Of a stretch of 37,945 nucleotides of DNA, positions 17,757 to 26,139 are shown piece by piece. The position numbers and the translations under genes were made by a program. The DNA is taken from positions 1-37,945 of the forward strand of contig JAJPJF010000531.1 in NCBI GenBank assembly GCA_021324415.1. The letters run 5' to 3'. Position 1 is the stretch's first letter. Every line of letters starts with the position of its first letter. Source of the DNA: Nostocales cyanobacterium Centralia_MAG_434 (lineage in GTDB: Bacteria > Cyanobacteriota > Cyanobacteriia > Cyanobacteriales > Nostocaceae). The notes beneath the pieces are model-generated. The model saw only the letters and a list, made by a program, of their open reading frames with translations, searched no databases and was not told the DNA's origin.

Positions 17757-18524
17757 CTATAGTATCGAACCACCATCTACTACCATGACATTTCCTGTTA
17801 CAAATGAAGCTGCTTCTGAGCATAGCCAAACTGCTGCCTCAGCCACCTCTGTTGGACTTCCCAAACGTCCGCTTGGCACTCGGTTAGTTACCCAATCTTT
17901 ATCAAAGTGCTGTTGAACATTGCTTTCTAGCATTGGTGTATCGATACAACCTGGGCACAATGCATTGATGCGAATGCCTGCTTTTGCATACTCTAGGGCC
18001 GCTATTTTTGTTAGCCCTATAACAGCATGTTTACTGGCAGTGTAGGCTGGAAAACGTGGTAAGCAGCTAGCCATTAATCCAGCTACTGAGGACATATTGA
18101 CAATCGCTCCGCCACCTTGCTCTCGCATATGGGGAATCTCGTACTTCATGCACAACCACACACCTTTAAGATTGATGTTGATGACTCGATCCCAGTTCTC
18201 TTCTGTGCAAGCAACAGTTGAAGTACTAATCCCCTGAATTCCAGCATTGTTTACAGCACAGTTTAATGCGCCGTAGGTGTAAATAATTTTTTTGATTAAA
18301 GCCTGGACTTCAGTTGCTTTGGAAACGTCAGTCTTAATAAAAATAGCCTCACCGTTGCCCTCCTTTATGGTACGTATGGTCTCTTCTCCTTTTTCGGGAT
18401 TCACATCAGCAATGACAACCTTTGCTCCTTGTCTGGCAAACACTAGCGCACAAGCCTTACCAATCCCCGAACTTCCACCAGTTACCAGAACGACTTTGCC
18501 TGCGAAAGTTGCTGCCACTTTCAT
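17757..18524 (-). CDS. Classical short-chain dehydrogenase/reductase (SDR)
   Basis: This 255-residue enzyme has the full classical SDR set: TGGSSGIG at 15-22, NNAG at 92-95, Ser146, Tyr161 and Lys165 (YTASK). Asp40 at the end of beta-2 suggests preference for NAD(H) over NADP(H). It resembles FabG/glucose-1-dehydrogenase-type SDRs rather than PKS KR domains, so it could reduce a carbonyl or oxidise an alcohol on the product. It sits between the two halves of what is usually one KR unit, in the same orientation. AGGAGG lies only one base before the ATG, so the GTG two codons downstream (18518) is the better-spaced start; the difference is two residues. Confidence 0.9.
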   Translation of the reverse strand: MKVAATFAGKVVLVTGGSSGIGKACALVFARQGAKVVIADVNPEKGEETIRTIKEGNGEAIFIKTDVSKATEVQALIKKIIYTYGALNCAVNNAGIQGISTSTVACTEENWDRVININLKGVWLCMKYEIPHMREQGGGAIVNMSSVAGLMASCLPRFPAYTASKHAVIGLTKIAALEYAKAGIRINALCPGCIDTPMLESNVQQHFDKDWVTNRVPSGRLGSPTEVAEAAVWLCSEAASFVTGNVMVVDGGSIL

Positions 18525-18569
18525 TCCTCCTACAAACTACCTAAAAACTTTCTAATGTAACAATCCCCC

Positions 18570-18605
18570 TTATCCCCCTTGTCCACCTTGTCCCCCTTGT
18601 CCCCC
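18570..18605. repeat. Short tandem repeat, 9-bp unit TTGTCCCCC x4 (second locus)
   Basis: Four units read TTATCCCCC, TTGTCCACC, TTGTCCCCC and TTGTCCCCC. They abut the stop codon of the KR structural fragment (18605-18607) and precede the SDR gene. This is the same unit and the same copy number as at 3291-3326. Confidence 0.8.
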
Positions 18606-19372
18606 TAATCCTCTGGTTCACTAATCAGCGTGACTCTTCCTTGTAGACCATACCCAACTTCGGTAATAAATCGATTGGGGTCGTGAAGTTCAGCAATGAT
18701 ATATTTTGCTGACTTGTCGGTATCAAGCTCGGGGCTCAAATCTATAGCTCGACAAAATACAGATTCCCATTCAAAGTTTAGAGACTTGGTCAAACCGAAC
18801 AAACCACCACTAATAGCAGCAAAGTTGTCCTGTTGTTTTAACCCAAGTGCGCCGTCGAGATGAGTAATAGTGTAGAAACAACTACGTCCTTGTTGTGCCG
18901 CCTGGTTAAGAGATTTTTTGAGATATTTGGCGATGAGAAAAACATGCTTGACAATCGCTTTGTCCACATCCAGATAGTGAATTCCATCGTTATGACTAAC
19001 TGAAAATAACGGATGCATATGGATGAAAGTACCAATCGGGCCATAATTATTTGCGATCGCTGTTAACTGTTGTTTCAAATGCTCCTCACTCATATCTTCC
19101 AGAACAATACGTGTCACTCCTTCAGGTAAAGGTGATAATTTGGCTATCAAGGATTGGGGAAAGCTTAAAACAACAACTTTCCAACCTTTCTCTCTCATTA
19201 ACTGAGTTAATTTAGCGGTGGTTAAACTGCCATCATCAGTAAGTAAACAAATGTAGTTGTCACTGAAAGTGAAGTCCAAAAAATCGGGTTCAGGTAAGAA
19301 TTTGAGCTTAACTACACGGCGTAGAATATTGTGATTTACACTGAACTGCTGCTGTAAAGTTCTACCTTCAAC
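18605..19372 (-). CDS. Structural (non-catalytic) ketoreductase subdomain, probably the -1 frame continuation of PKS-A
   Basis: The frame encodes the Rossmann-like structural half of a PKS ketoreductase: CLLTDDGSLTTAKL, GWKVVVLSFP, HMHPLFS, ARQGRSCF-like QGRSCFYTITHLDGA, and GGLFGLTKSLNFEWESVFCR. This segment normally lies between the ACPs and the catalytic KR of HglE/PfaA-type synthases. Taken alone the ORF has only a poorly placed TTG (19277-19279) as start, no ATG near its N-terminus and no ribosome-binding site. Read back into the A-run at 19373-19382 it stays open and joins PKS-A by a single -1 shift, giving about 255 residues and a fused protein near 1838. It ends 80 bp before the SDR gene. 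A homopolymer indel or sequencing error is the main alternative. Confidence 0.75.
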   Translation of the reverse strand, partial: VEGRTLQQQFSVNHNILRRVVKLKFLPEPDFLDFTFSDNYICLLTDDGSLTTAKLTQLMREKGWKVVVLSFPQSLIAKLSPLPEGVTRIVLEDMSEEHLKQQLTAIANNYGPIGTFIHMHPLFSVSHNDGIHYLDVDKAIVKHVFLIAKYLKKSLNQAAQQGRSCFYTITHLDGALGLKQQDNFAAISGGLFGLTKSLNFEWESVFCRAIDLSPELDTDKSAKYIIAELHDPNRFITEVGYGLQGRVTLISEPED

Positions 19373-22300
19373 TTTTTTTTTTCAGCCAGACTAACCTGCT
19401 GTTGCAAATATTCAACAATTTGACCAAGAGTACGTATTTGTCCTACCTCTTCAGGATTTGCCTTGGGTAAATTCGGGAATAGCTCTTGCAATGCCCCTAA
19501 AATTTCAACACGTTTGATTGAATCAATTCCCAAATCTGCTTCCATATCCATGTCTAGTTCCAACATTTGGACTGGATAACCCGTCTTCTCGCTGACGATA
19601 TTAAGCAGAGTTTGACCCAGTTCTCCAGAATCAATAGTTACAGTTGTTGGAGACACTATTGTTGTTAACTGAGCATCCTCATCTACTGCGACAATTTCTT
19701 CAACAGATTCAGACTGATTACTGGTAGTGGAGTCAAGGTTAGCAACGTAACTTGATTGTTGCTGATCAAGCTCAACCGTTGGGCTAGGCATCACGGATTG
19801 AGGCTGAGCTTGATCAGTTTCTGGTGATAAGGTTTTGATATATTCAACAATTTGACCAAGAGTACGTATTTGTCCCACCTCTTCAGGATTCGCCTTGGGT
19901 AAATTCGGGAATAACTCTTGCAATGCCCCTAAAATTTCGACACGTTTGATCGAATCAATTCCCAAATCTGCTTCCATATCCATATCTAGTTCCAACATTT
20001 GGACTGGATAACCCGTCTTCTCGCTGACGATGTCAAGCAGAGTTTGACTCAGTTCGACAAAATCAATATTTTGGTCTACCAAAGGTGGTACTGTTGGTAT
20101 TGACTCAGGCTGAATAACACAAGTAGATGAGCTTTCCCAAGAGGAACTGCTTCCATTTTTGGATGCAATTTCCACCATAGTTTCCTCGGCTAGATTGAAG
20201 CTATGACTAGAACCATTACTACCATTACTGTTTGCATGACCATTGCTAGGTAGAACAATTGGTGAGTCAGAAAACAAATCAGGACTGTCCAATTTATCAG
20301 TCTTTCTTTCTGTGAGTAGATTATCCTCTGCCTCCGTTAACACCATTTGATGCGCAGTGGCATCGTCATTAAGTAGTAAATTATATTGTTGTTGTATTAG
20401 CTGGCAGAAACTTTTGCTATACTCCCTTTGATGCTTCAAATATTCTTCATGAATGCGTAGAGTTTCATGTTGGTAAGCTTGAAACTCCTTCATGCTTCGT
20501 TCGAAGCTTTCCAGTACAGATAATTTTGCTTGTAGGTTTTGTTGAACAGGAGTGTCATTTCCAAATAATAAGTTGCGCTGTTCCATCAACTGGCAGAAAG
20601 TTTTACCATATTCCATTTGATGGTTGAGAAATTGTTCGTGGACATGTAGGATTTGATCTTGATGCTGATTAAACTGTTTCAAGTTAGACTCTAAGCTGGC
20701 CAAAATAATTTGATAATTCAGATTTGGTGTTTGCATCTTTGGTTCAAGAGCTTGTTGAACTGAGACTAGAGCAGTTGGGGCTTGAGTGGTTGCGACAGTA
20801 TTTGATTTGGACAACATAGAAATAGCTACAGTTTCCATCTCAGATGTCTTAGCAGAGTATTTTACTTGTTGCCCATTTTTATACTGATGCCCATTGCTCT
20901 CAAAAGCTAGCTGAGAGGAAACTGATACAGCTTGGTTTTGAGTTGGTTGAGCCGCATTTGGTTCTGATGGGGGCTGTATGGGATTAGTAACAGTTTTTGC
21001 TGATATAGCTTGGTTTTGAGTTGTTTGAGTCGTGTTTGGATCTGATGGGGGCTGTATGGGATTAGTAACAGTTTTTGTGGTAGTTGTGTTAGCAGATGAT
21101 TTTACTTGATGTCCGTCTTGTAAAGCTTTTTCAAAAGCCATTTTTGTTTTTTCCGTTACATAGTTCGAACTATTTAAACGGACATTCAACAGCTTGTTTG
21201 GCTCGTTGTCGGGTGTTTCTTGGGGTTTTTGATATGGATCTAGGCTTTTCAGATGTAACCCAGCCACACGTAGTTGCATAACAGCCTCTCTGAGTTGGCG
21301 ATCGCTGTCTTTTTGACGAGTAGCATTTAAGGCTACAGCCAGATGGGGTTTTTCTCCGAGAATATCTTTCACCAAGTTCGTCAGAATATTCCTCGGGCCA
21401 AATTCGATAAAGAAATAACCACCATCAGCATAGATGTTTTCTATTTCAGACTGAAACTTTACCAAGTTAATCAGATGTTCTTTGAGAATGTTTTTAATAG
21501 CTTGGGGTTGATTGGGATAAGGTTTTCCGGTGACATTGCTGTAAACAGGTATTTTTGCATTTCTAAAGTTAACTGCTTCAATTGCCTGAGCAAAAGGTTT
21601 TTGTGCCCGACTGACCAACGGTGTATGAAAAGCTGCAGAAACAGATAGCAACACAGCAGTATACCCTTGTTCATGCAAAATCTGCCGCACTTGAGCTATT
21701 TCCGATTTCACTCCTGCTAACACCAGCTGATTTTTGGAATTCAAATTAGCAATAGTGACCTGAGGGAATTTCTTGACGACTTGTTCCACTTTCTTAGGAT
21801 CACCCTTAACAGCCAGCATGACTCCTGCGTCAAAATTAGGCTCGTTGATGATCGCCATAGCTTGACCTCTGGCTTTCACTAGGAAAAAGTAATCTTCGTC
21901 ACTTAACACTTCAGCCGCCCAAAGTGCTGTCAGTTCTCCAAAGCTGTGTCCAGCAACAAAATCGGGTTTAAATCCAGCCTGTTGCAAGATTTTATACAGT
22001 CCGACACTAAACACTCCAATAGCTGGCTGAGCATATTCTGTGCGCTGTAGAACTTCGCTCTGGATATGCCTTGGTGCTGTATCAAATACAGGAGGAGGGA
22101 AAACTATCTCTGACAATGGTTGTAAACCATCTTTGAGTAATAGAGAGTTCATATAACCATAGGCTTGTCGCAAACAAGGGAAGTTAATAGCGATTTCCCG
22201 TCCCATATCCAGATATTGTGAGCCTTGCCCTGAAAACAAAGCAACGATTTTCCCAAGAGGAGCAATGCCAGTTTTGCGATAGTAAATCCCTTGAGGCTGA

Positions 22301-24120
22301 TGCCACGATTCACTCTTCTCCCTTTTCTGGAGCCAGTCAATAAAAATCTGTAATAAATTGCTAGCCTCTAACAAAGAATCTGCGACCAATCCAACTCTGG
22401 CATCAGTGACAGGAATTTCCAAGGATTTGCTAGATTCAGCAAGTTCTACATAATATTTATCTTTGGTGCTGGATTGTAGTTTTTGCAGAATATCTTTACA
22501 CCGATCCAATAATTGCTCTGGTGTTGATGCAGACACAATTATTGATTGAGGAGCGTTGTGTAAACGGTATGCAAAATTATGTTCGCTTTCGTATTCTTCC
22601 ATAACCACATGATAATTTGTACCACCAAAACCGAATGAACTCACACCTGCACGTCTTGGCGCTTCTCCTTGAGTGCGAATCCAGGGTCTAGTGTTTGTAT
22701 TCAAATAAAATGGTGAAGTCTCAATATTAAATTTAGAATTTGGCTTGGTAATATTAATTGTGGGAGGTAACACTTTGTGGTGTAAAGCCAGAGCCGTTTT
22801 GATCAGGCTAGCTGTACCTGCGGCGGCTTTTGTATGTCCTATTTGAGATTTAACACTGCCAAGAGCAATATGTTGCCTTCTGGAATTGTTTTCACTAAAA
22901 AATTCCTTTAAAGCTGCAAATTCTGCTGCGTCTCCAGCCTTAGTGCCAGTGCCATGTCCTTCAACAAGGCTAACAGTTGCAGGAGAAAAACCTGCATCCT
23001 CATAAGCACGACGTAATGCTTTTACCTGCCCTTCTGGAGAAGGAGCATAAATGCTTTTATACCGACCATCACTGGAAGAGCCAATTCCTCTAATGACTGC
23101 ATAGATTCTATCCTGATCTCTTTGGGCATCCTCAAGACGTTTCAAAACCATCATGCCGATACCTTCACCGAGCATCATTCCATCTGCATCGTCATCGAAA
23201 GGTCTGGTATTTTGAGTTACAGATATAGCCGGTGTTTTACTGAAACAGATATAGGCAAAAATTGAGTTGTCGGTATCAACTCCTCCAGTAAGCATCATAT
23301 CACTGCGATGCTCGCTCAACTCGCTGATAGCCATTCTTAGAGCACCCAAAGAACTGGCACAGGCCGCATCTACTACACAGTTCATTCCACCTAAATCTAA
23401 GCGGTTGGCAATTCGCCCACTAACAACGTTAGCTAACATACCAGGGAAAGCGTTTTCTTCCCAATTCACATATGCAAGTTTTATTTTTTCAACAATTTTT
23501 TGAGTGTCCTCATTAGATAATCCACTGCTTTTGAGAACCTTCTCCCAAATTGGATACTCTAATCTATTGCTTAGTGGAGAGCTAAGTTGTCTTCCCTGAG
23601 CTACACCTAATATGACTCCAGTCCGCTCTCGATTAAACTTCCGGGATTGACCATAGCCTGCATCTTCTAACGCCTCCTTTGCAACAACCAAACCTAACAA
23701 CTGAGAAATATCCGTGACCTCCAAGATATTGGGAGGAAGCCCAAATTCCATGGGATTGAAATCGACGTCTGGGATAAATCCACCTCTTTTACAGTAGGTC
23801 TTGTCGGGTGCTTTAGGATCTGGATCGTAGTATGCTCCTACATCCCAACGGGAAGGAGGTACATCAGTAATACAATCAACTTTGTTAAGAATTTTCTCCC
23901 AAAATTCCTGTACATTTCTCGATTGTGGAAAGATAGAAGCTATTCCAATAATAGCAATAGGGCTTTTTTGCAGTTGGGAATTAAGTTTGTTGATGTCATC
24001 CATAGATTTTTCAAACCTCTTTTTTTTCATCTGTATAAGCTCGATCACAGCTTTTTCACAATTATTTACCTCTTGTTGCAAAGTGGTTAAAGCGGTATCA
24101 ATCTTAGAAACAGTAATCAT
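19336..24120 (-). CDS. HglE/PfaA-type PKS (KS-AT-ACP-ACP), here PKS-A
   Basis: The 1594-residue protein starts with a roughly 50-residue coiled coil. KS follows (about 53-510) with Cys254 (DAACASS), His389 (EGHGTGT) and His429 (KSQIGH). The AT (about 624-930) has Ser726 (GHSFGE). A long linker of about 980-1340 holds a tandem 26-residue repeat and two coiled-coil repeats. Two ACPs follow, with Ser1390 and Ser1534 in LGIDSIKRVE, the motif typical of PUFA/heterocyst-glycolipid synthases. This is the core iterative synthase; KR-DH, KS-CLF-AT and PfaD act with it. It ends only 11 residues after a slippery A10G run, and a -1 shift would add a KR structural subdomain. It follows devA by 105 bp with no obvious terminator, suggesting co-transcription with the exporter. 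Confidence 0.92.
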   Translation of the reverse strand: MITVSKIDTALTTLQQEVNNCEKAVIELIQMKKKRFEKSMDDINKLNSQLQKSPIAIIGIASIFPQSRNVQEFWEKILNKVDCITDVPPSRWDVGAYYDPDPKAPDKTYCKRGGFIPDVDFNPMEFGLPPNILEVTDISQLLGLVVAKEALEDAGYGQSRKFNRERTGVILGVAQGRQLSSPLSNRLEYPIWEKVLKSSGLSNEDTQKIVEKIKLAYVNWEENAFPGMLANVVSGRIANRLDLGGMNCVVDAACASSLGALRMAISELSEHRSDMMLTGGVDTDNSIFAYICFSKTPAISVTQNTRPFDDDADGMMLGEGIGMMVLKRLEDAQRDQDRIYAVIRGIGSSSDGRYKSIYAPSPEGQVKALRRAYEDAGFSPATVSLVEGHGTGTKAGDAAEFAALKEFFSENNSRRQHIALGSVKSQIGHTKAAAGTASLIKTALALHHKVLPPTINITKPNSKFNIETSPFYLNTNTRPWIRTQGEAPRRAGVSSFGFGGTNYHVVMEEYESEHNFAYRLHNAPQSIIVSASTPEQLLDRCKDILQKLQSSTKDKYYVELAESSKSLEIPVTDARVGLVADSLLEASNLLQIFIDWLQKREKSESWHQPQGIYYRKTGIAPLGKIVALFSGQGSQYLDMGREIAINFPCLRQAYGYMNSLLLKDGLQPLSEIVFPPPVFDTAPRHIQSEVLQRTEYAQPAIGVFSVGLYKILQQAGFKPDFVAGHSFGELTALWAAEVLSDEDYFFLVKARGQAMAIINEPNFDAGVMLAVKGDPKKVEQVVKKFPQVTIANLNSKNQLVLAGVKSEIAQVRQILHEQGYTAVLLSVSAAFHTPLVSRAQKPFAQAIEAVNFRNAKIPVYSNVTGKPYPNQPQAIKNILKEHLINLVKFQSEIENIYADGGYFFIEFGPRNILTNLVKDILGEKPHLAVALNATRQKDSDRQLREAVMQLRVAGLHLKSLDPYQKPQETPDNEPNKLLNVRLNSSNYVTEKTKMAFEKALQDGHQVKSSANTTTTKTVTNPIQPPSDPNTTQTTQNQAISAKTVTNPIQPPSEPNAAQPTQNQAVSVSSQLAFESNGHQYKNGQQVKYSAKTSEMETVAISMLSKSNTVATTQAPTALVSVQQALEPKMQTPNLNYQIILASLESNLKQFNQHQDQILHVHEQFLNHQMEYGKTFCQLMEQRNLLFGNDTPVQQNLQAKLSVLESFERSMKEFQAYQHETLRIHEEYLKHQREYSKSFCQLIQQQYNLLLNDDATAHQMVLTEAEDNLLTERKTDKLDSPDLFSDSPIVLPSNGHANSNGSNGSSHSFNLAEETMVEIASKNGSSSSWESSSTCVIQPESIPTVPPLVDQNIDFVELSQTLLDIVSEKTGYPVQMLELDMDMEADLGIDSIKRVEILGALQELFPNLPKANPEEVGQIRTLGQIVEYIKTLSPETDQAQPQSVMPSPTVELDQQQSSYVANLDSTTSNQSESVEEIVAVDEDAQLTTIVSPTTVTIDSGELGQTLLNIVSEKTGYPVQMLELDMDMEADLGIDSIKRVEILGALQELFPNLPKANPEEVGQIRTLGQIVEYLQQQVSLAEKKKLKVELYSSSSV
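19372..19382 (-). other. Slippery A10G run (A AAA AAG) at the PKS-A / KR junction
   Basis: On the coding strand the PKS-A frame reads GAA AAA AAA AAG TTG, ten consecutive A residues then G. The last seven bases are A AAA AAG in the correct phase, the heptamer used for -1 frameshifting in E. coli dnaX. Slipping by -1 changes the next codon to GTT and opens the KR frame instead of stopping 11 codons later. Polymerase slippage adding one A would have the same result. Only weak downstream stems (CTAC/GTAG) and no well-placed Shine-Dalgarno stimulator are visible. Confidence 0.55.
19408..19623 (-). repeat. ACP-coding repeat, second (C-terminal) copy
   Basis: These 216 bases match 19840-20055 with nine differences and no gaps, at an offset of 432 bp (144 codons). 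Most of the changes are synonymous. The unit covers the whole ACP core around Ser1534. Confidence 0.9.
19840..20055 (-). repeat. ACP-coding repeat, first (N-terminal) copy
   Basis: Partner of 19408-19623, containing Ser1390. About 96% nucleotide identity between tandem domains points to recent duplication or gene conversion. Confidence 0.9.
20924..21079 (-). repeat. Tandem 78-bp repeat x2 in the PKS-A linker
   Basis: Two direct copies (20924-21001 and 21002-21079) encode a 26-residue Pro/Gln/Thr/Asn-rich unit containing TNPIQPPS. They lie in the linker between the AT and the coiled-coil region. The repeat keeps frame and probably only lengthens a flexible tether. Confidence 0.85.
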
Positions 24121-24225
24121 GGACTCATTTTCACTACTTTTTTTAAAGATGAATATTGTGCGAAATTGATTTTTTCGGCTGAGTACATTTAGCTCGTTAG
24201 ATAGTGAGACTTTAAAATATTCATT

Positions 24226-24927
24226 TTATAAGCTTGTCATTTCACCTGTGAACAAGCGACCATCCTCCATATGGATAATCCGATCAGCAATATCTAAAAT
24301 GCGGTTGTCGTGAGTCACCATCAAAATTGCACATTCTTGTTGCTTAGCCAGTCGCTGCATTAACTCGACAATCTCTCTACCTGTTTTACTGTCTAAAGCT
24401 GCAGTAGGTTCATCAGCTAAAACCAATTTAGGATGGCTCACTAAAGCACGAGCAATAGCTACCCGTTGCTTTTGACCTCCTGAGAGATCGTGAGGGTAGT
24501 AATTCACTCGATTATGCAATTTAACATCTTGTAGTATGGCTTCTGATTTGAAACGAGCGTCCTGTGGAGAAATTTCTTTATGTATTTCTAGAGCAACTTG
24601 TACATTTTGTCGAGCAGTTAAAAACTCTAGTAAATTGTGAGCTTGAAAAATATAGCCAATGTGCCGACGTATTTGTACTAATTGATCATTACTCGCACCG
24701 TGGAGTTCTTGATTTAGAACTTTAAGACTTCCCTCTTGGGAAGAACGTAAACCACCAATCAAACTCAATAAAGTAGTTTTCCCTGACCCTGATGGTCCAG
24801 TCATAATTACAACTTCTCCATATTTAATTTTCAAATTAATATCAAATAAAATTTGAGTTTTTAATGATTGCTGCCCAAAGTAGTGATTCAGATTTTTAAT
24901 GTTGACAACAAATGGTTTTAGCATCAT
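24226..24927 (-). CDS. devA: DevA-family ABC exporter ATPase
   Basis: This 233-residue ATP-binding subunit has Walker A GPSGSGKTTL near residue 44, the Q-loop region, the signature LSGGQKQRVAIARAL near 145, Walker B LVLADEPTAALD and the H-loop VTHD. It is the energising subunit of a MacB/LolD-like type VII exporter. With DevB and DevC homologues directly upstream (4-bp gap to the permease gene) it completes a DevBCA set, the type that exports heterocyst glycolipids in Anabaena through a TolC-like outer membrane partner. Cyanobacteria carry several DevBCA paralogues, so the symbol marks the family and not the developmental gene itself. The next gene is the lipid PKS, which suggests the cargo. 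Confidence 0.9.
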   Translation of the reverse strand: MMLKPFVVNIKNLNHYFGQQSLKTQILFDINLKIKYGEVVIMTGPSGSGKTTLLSLIGGLRSSQEGSLKVLNQELHGASNDQLVQIRRHIGYIFQAHNLLEFLTARQNVQVALEIHKEISPQDARFKSEAILQDVKLHNRVNYYPHDLSGGQKQRVAIARALVSHPKLVLADEPTAALDSKTGREIVELMQRLAKQQECAILMVTHDNRILDIADRIIHMEDGRLFTGEMTSL

Positions 24928-24931
24928 CGGT

Positions 24932-26104
24932 TTAAAAAATATCTGCTGGGTCTGCTGAGCTTAACCTTCTCATAGCAAAAAAGCCAGAAAATAAACACAT
25001 TAATACTGTTGTTATTAAGACTATCAAAGCTTTGTCAATGCTCATGAAGATTGGAAGTAGAGTAGCATTTTTAGCCAAATCATATACATTTATAGTAATT
25101 AAAAATCCTGGAATATAGCCTAAAATTGCTAAAAATAAAGCTTGTTGAAATACTACATGTAATAAATAGTTATTTTTATAACCTATTGCTTTTAGAGTTG
25201 CATACTCAGCTAAGTGATTAGAGACATTACTATAAAGAATTTGATAAACAACAGCTATACCGATTACAAATCCCATTGTTACCATCAAGCTAAATACAAA
25301 ACCAATAGGTGTTCTGATAGACCAAAATTTCTTCTCAAAGTCAATGAATTCTTGACGAGTTAAAACTCTGACATCATGAGGTAAGTGTGTTGAAAGATTT
25401 TTAGAAACTTCTTTAAGATTAGCATCAGGTTTGAGAGTAATTAAACCTACGTCAATCTCTTCTGAACGACGATCTTGAAATGTCCTTAAGAAAGTTAAAT
25501 AACTCATAATTAAATTACCATCTACTCCGAAGGAAGGACCTTGAGTAAATAATCCACCAACTTTGACTCTATAGCCAATCCTTGAGTTATAGCTGAATAT
25601 TTCAATAAATACAGGTTTTCCTTGTTCAAATGTTTTAGCAATTGGTCCAAATTCTCGACGAGAATCTCGATCAAATAAAACCATATCAGGTAGTTTTATA
25701 ATATTTAACTTATGATTAACCTCTGGCAAATTAAGAGCCAAATCTCCTGGATCAAAGCCAATAACATATATTGGAAATTTTTGCCCATTTATAGGATTTT
25801 TTAATTTTGCAAATTGAAGATATAAAGGGCTAACTGACTCTACACCATTAAAGCCTAGAGCCTGATATAAACGAGGTCGAGGAAAGCTTTGCTGAGAGGT
25901 TAAAGAGTTATATTGATAACTGATTAAGAATAAGTCTCCACGGATATTATGATGAAAATATGTGGCACTCGCATAAAGAGCATCTTGTAAACCCAGTTGT
26001 ACAAATAAAAGAACGACAATAAAAGCAATACCGCATAAAGTCACTAAAAACCGAACTTTTTGCTGTGCTAATTGTAGCCAAGCTAGAGGAATATTGAGAA
26101 TCAT
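24932..26104 (-). CDS. devC: DevC-family ABC exporter permease
   Basis: The 390-residue permease has FtsX/MacB-type topology: one N-terminal membrane helix (about 17-38), a large periplasmic domain (about 45-260), then three helices near 272-295, 317-345 and 355-378. It ends in the conserved RRLSSADPADIF. DevC proteins form the membrane channel of the tripartite DevBCA pump with the fusion protein and ATPase encoded on either side. GAGG eight bases before the ATG supports the start. It is separated from devB by 35 bp and from devA by 4 bp, so the three are clearly one transcription unit. Confidence 0.9.
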   Translation of the reverse strand: MILNIPLAWLQLAQQKVRFLVTLCGIAFIVVLLFVQLGLQDALYASATYFHHNIRGDLFLISYQYNSLTSQQSFPRPRLYQALGFNGVESVSPLYLQFAKLKNPINGQKFPIYVIGFDPGDLALNLPEVNHKLNIIKLPDMVLFDRDSRREFGPIAKTFEQGKPVFIEIFSYNSRIGYRVKVGGLFTQGPSFGVDGNLIMSYLTFLRTFQDRRSEEIDVGLITLKPDANLKEVSKNLSTHLPHDVRVLTRQEFIDFEKKFWSIRTPIGFVFSLMVTMGFVIGIAVVYQILYSNVSNHLAEYATLKAIGYKNNYLLHVVFQQALFLAILGYIPGFLITINVYDLAKNATLLPIFMSIDKALIVLITTVLMCLFSGFFAMRRLSSADPADIF

Positions 26105-26139
26105 TATTCAAGCCTCTAAGAATATAAATTACCAGGAAG

